64,000 bases of DNA from Xiphias gladius. Its lineage: Eukaryota; Chordata; Actinopteri; Istiophoriformes; Xiphiidae. The stretch lies in contig NC_053415.1 in the NCBI RefSeq assembly GCF_016859285.1, positions 27,376,001-27,440,000 on the forward strand. Reading direction: 5' to 3'. Below are positions 61,561-64,000 of this stretch, in pieces; the first letter of the stretch is position 1; each line of letters opens with the position of its first letter. Made by a program: the position numbers and the translations under genes. The notes under the pieces were generated by a model. That model did not search any database. It was given only the letters and a program-made list of their open reading frames with translations, and was not told where the DNA came from.

Positions 61561-62344
61561 GTTGATTCAACCGTGTGATCATTTTGGAGGATGTACTTTG
61601 TGCTACTTCTGGGGGGGGGGGTCGCCCGCTGATCTGGAAAGAGTCCCATTGGTCTCAGTCGCTCTTGGTATTTCCCAGTCGTTCGTGATTTTGCCGTCGC
61701 TTACCAATGAACTTTGAGCAGCGTCTGTCACCTGTACATGTGCGCTGCTACCTGACTTTATCTGCTACCAATTTAAATTGAGTAAGAAACCACAATGAAA
61801 TTAAGCTCAAATGATTTTTAGTTTCTGTTAAGTTTGTTTTTCTTAGCCACTCGCTGTCTTTTTGTTACGCCCATCTTGTCTTTCTCTGTCATTCTCCTGA
61901 AATCTCCATTTCTACTCTCAACGAGAGGGATAAGGTGCTGTGGTAGAGTGGGGAGGGGACATTCTAACATCGTTTTTGGACCATTATCATTGCAATATTT
62001 GTAAAAGGAAAACACAGGTTGTCTTTCACAGGGCACTCAGACATGAGCGAGAAGAAGAGCAAAACAGATCTGCTCACTGATGAGGTGAACGCTATGTCCT
62101 GAGGTGATCCTTCACACTGAGTGATTGCACTCATACAAAATAACAGGGGTAAAACAAGGCTTAAAGTGAATGGATTTGAACTGCCATTTCCTCATCCTCT
62201 CACAGCCGTCTGACAATGTGATGGCTAAGTAAGAAAACGTCTTCGGTCTGTAGGCACATCACTTTCTCAGTGGGTGTAGCCGCTAGCCAGCTGATTACTA
62301 TACTAAATTAAGTCAGCTCCTCCATCAGAACGATTTCCTGTGAC

Positions 62345-62560
62345 AGACAGCATTTTTCAGGTTTTCAGTCTATCAAAGCTCATTATCTGTGACAGCTGTG
62401 ATTCTTGGCTGTTGGACAGGTTTTCTCCCTGGTTCGTTTCTGCAGTAAAGACATTGGGGGACAAAATACACTCGTCGCGCAACTGGTGCTCCCTCCATTC
62501 AAAAACAATATCTGATGTTGTAAACATAATTGCCTCGTCCTCTTTTTCAAACCTAATATC
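62345..62560 (+). repeat. Partial copy of the 3276-3680 repeat
   Basis: Shares gtgattcttggctgttggac, ttctccctggttcgtttctg and ccattcaaaaacaatatctg with the longer copy. Confidence 0.65.
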
Positions 62561-62669
62561 AGGAAAAAATATTGTTGTATATTTAGGCCGGTACGGTCTA
62601 CTTTCTCTCCAGGGCGGCAGAGAACTCAGCATAGTTTTTTCTGTTCATTTGGCTTAGATGCTGCATCTA

Positions 62670-62735
62670 CACCGATCAGCCACAACATTAAAACCAGTTA
62701 GCTGTTTTAATGTTGTGTGTGTGTGTGTCTGTGTG
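62670..62735 (+). repeat. Repeat terminus with short GT tract
   Basis: accgatcagccacaacatta followed by aaaaccag, then ttttaatgttgtg, an inverted echo of acaacattaaaa, followed by (GT)n. Confidence 0.5.
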
Positions 62736-64000
62736 TGGGTAATATGTATACTACCTCTGAAAATGAGCGACTATGTATAAAAATGGCTGTAACTCCTAAA
62801 CAGATAATGCGTTATTTTTTTTAAACCCCTTGAATTAAAGCTGAAAGTCTACACTTCAGTCACACCTTGATAATTAATTATTCACGGTTTAAAGAAGTTC
62901 AACTTCTCAGGAAAAAACGCTTCACGTCAAGCAGTTTTTTGACAGCTGGCCGATCACAAGAGGAGCAACGAGACCTGTCGTGTCCCCTAACGGCGTCAAA
63001 ATTGGAGAAGGTAGCGGTGGAGGAAGTAATTATGTTAGAATCAGAGCAAAGTAAAAAATATGACATGGCAGTTAAACTGTATCACCAAGATTTATTTCTT
63101 TAATATTCTGTTTTGTTTTTTTTTGTTTTTTCTTGTTTGTTTGGTTTTCTTTTTTGTTTTTCAGATAGTCCTTTCGAACTCAAAATCTGCAATTAGTCGA
63201 TATTAAAGGACTCGGATCCAAGCCAAATAAACTTGATAAGGACGTCCCCATGTTGCACTATTTTAACTGATAAGAAATAAATGCACGTGTACGTTTCTCT
63301 GCATCTGCTTGAGACAGGAAGCTTCTTACTCTAAAACTGTGTTGTTGTTTTTTTTTTAAATGATACAAAGCAGTTTTTGTGATGTTGGCCGCATGTCTCT
63401 GAATTGTTAGGTCCAACTCAACGACGACACCCGGATTTCTGAAGTGAAGTGCTTTTTCAGAGAAGAGGAGGCTAGAGGAGAACTTAGAGCAGAGGCTCAG
63501 CACCAACTACATGCAGCTAACATACACTGAGACTGAACTTTAAGTCAGTAGGAGAGTTTATCTGCTACTTTTTTTAAAATTAGTGAGAAACCACTATGAA
63601 ATGGCGCTGAAATGATTTTTAGTTTTTGATTCTGTTTAAGTTTGGCTTGCTCATTCTGTCGCTCTCTGTCCGTTATGTTTCTGTCTCATTGCATCACTCT
63701 TTCTGTTGCGGTGTTTTTTAAGAAACCCTCACCTCCAGTTTGAACTTACAAATCGAAAAGGGCTATTCTTTGAGGCATATGCTGTTTTTGTTTCCTGGTC
63801 TTTTTAAAACTGTTAAAATTATTATTTGCATCATGTGCAGCTTCATGTTAATGACCTTCCATCAGGCAGTTTGTCAGTCTTTAACAGGTTAAACGGAGTT
63901 GAAACCAATCAGCTGAACGCTCTGTGACTAAAGACAGTTGCAGAGACATTTATAGAGACAAAAAATAGACCAAGCTAAATATTAGGCTAAGCATGTCCAC

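Larger units (their letters stand above)
59196..64000 (+). other. itm2b: itm2b intron 1, 5' part
   Basis: No coding exon with family similarity is seen here. It holds T-rich runs, G runs (60066-60075, 61365-61374, 61611-61622) and repeat fragments at 61433-61560, 62345-62560 and 62670-62735. The start of a second itm2b exon was looked for and not found, so intron 1 exceeds 4.8 kb. Confidence 0.7.

Overview
The window is nuclear DNA of a ray-finned fish, most likely a percomorph teleost. Genes are split into small exons with GT/AG junctions. Introns and intergenic DNA hold long CA/GT microsatellites and degenerate dispersed repeats of kinds common in perch-like fishes: the 'TTAGCTTAGCTTAGCATAAAG' foldback family, the 'GTACTTTTACTT' family and the 'GCTGCAACTAACGATTA' family. 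There is no operon structure, CRISPR array, rRNA or tRNA that I can support. Most open frames in the window are chance or antisense frames.

Four protein genes can be built exon by exon from the sequence. (1) sucla2, minus strand, 39728 down to 14425: 11 coding exons and a 466-residue ADP-forming succinyl-CoA ligase beta subunit. (2) med4, minus strand, 47370 down to 44434: 7 coding exons and a 257-residue Mediator subunit 4. (3) An unnamed plus-strand gene, 50533 to 56218: 6 coding exons and a 321-residue protein with an N-terminal CxxC/CxxC zinc ribbon, a Ser/Pro-rich middle and a C-terminal chromodomain-like module that carries another CxxC. (4) itm2b, plus strand: only the first coding exon (59112-59195) is inside the window, and its first intron runs past the right edge.

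Layout: 1-14000 is non-coding DNA downstream of sucla2. It holds several repeat copies, a GC-rich block and some repeat-poor stretches. 14000-39800 is sucla2. 39800-44400 is repeat-dense intergenic DNA. 44430-47400 is compact med4. 47400-50530 holds the head-to-head promoter region of med4 and the zinc-ribbon gene, including a 73-bp perfect hairpin and a 7-bp GC minisatellite. 50533-56470 is the zinc-ribbon/chromo-like gene. 56470-58840 is intergenic. 58840-64000 is the itm2b promoter, exon 1 and part of intron 1.

The order sucla2(-), med4(-), itm2b(+) matches human 13q14.2 (SUCLA2, NUDT15, MED4, ITM2B, RB1), with two differences. I find no nudt15 between sucla2 and med4, and the zinc-ribbon gene sits between med4 and itm2b. 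The genes do not form one pathway: sucla2 is a mitochondrial TCA-cycle enzyme, med4 is part of the RNA polymerase II Mediator, itm2b is a type II membrane protein, and the unnamed gene looks nuclear or nucleic-acid/chromatin related by its domains.
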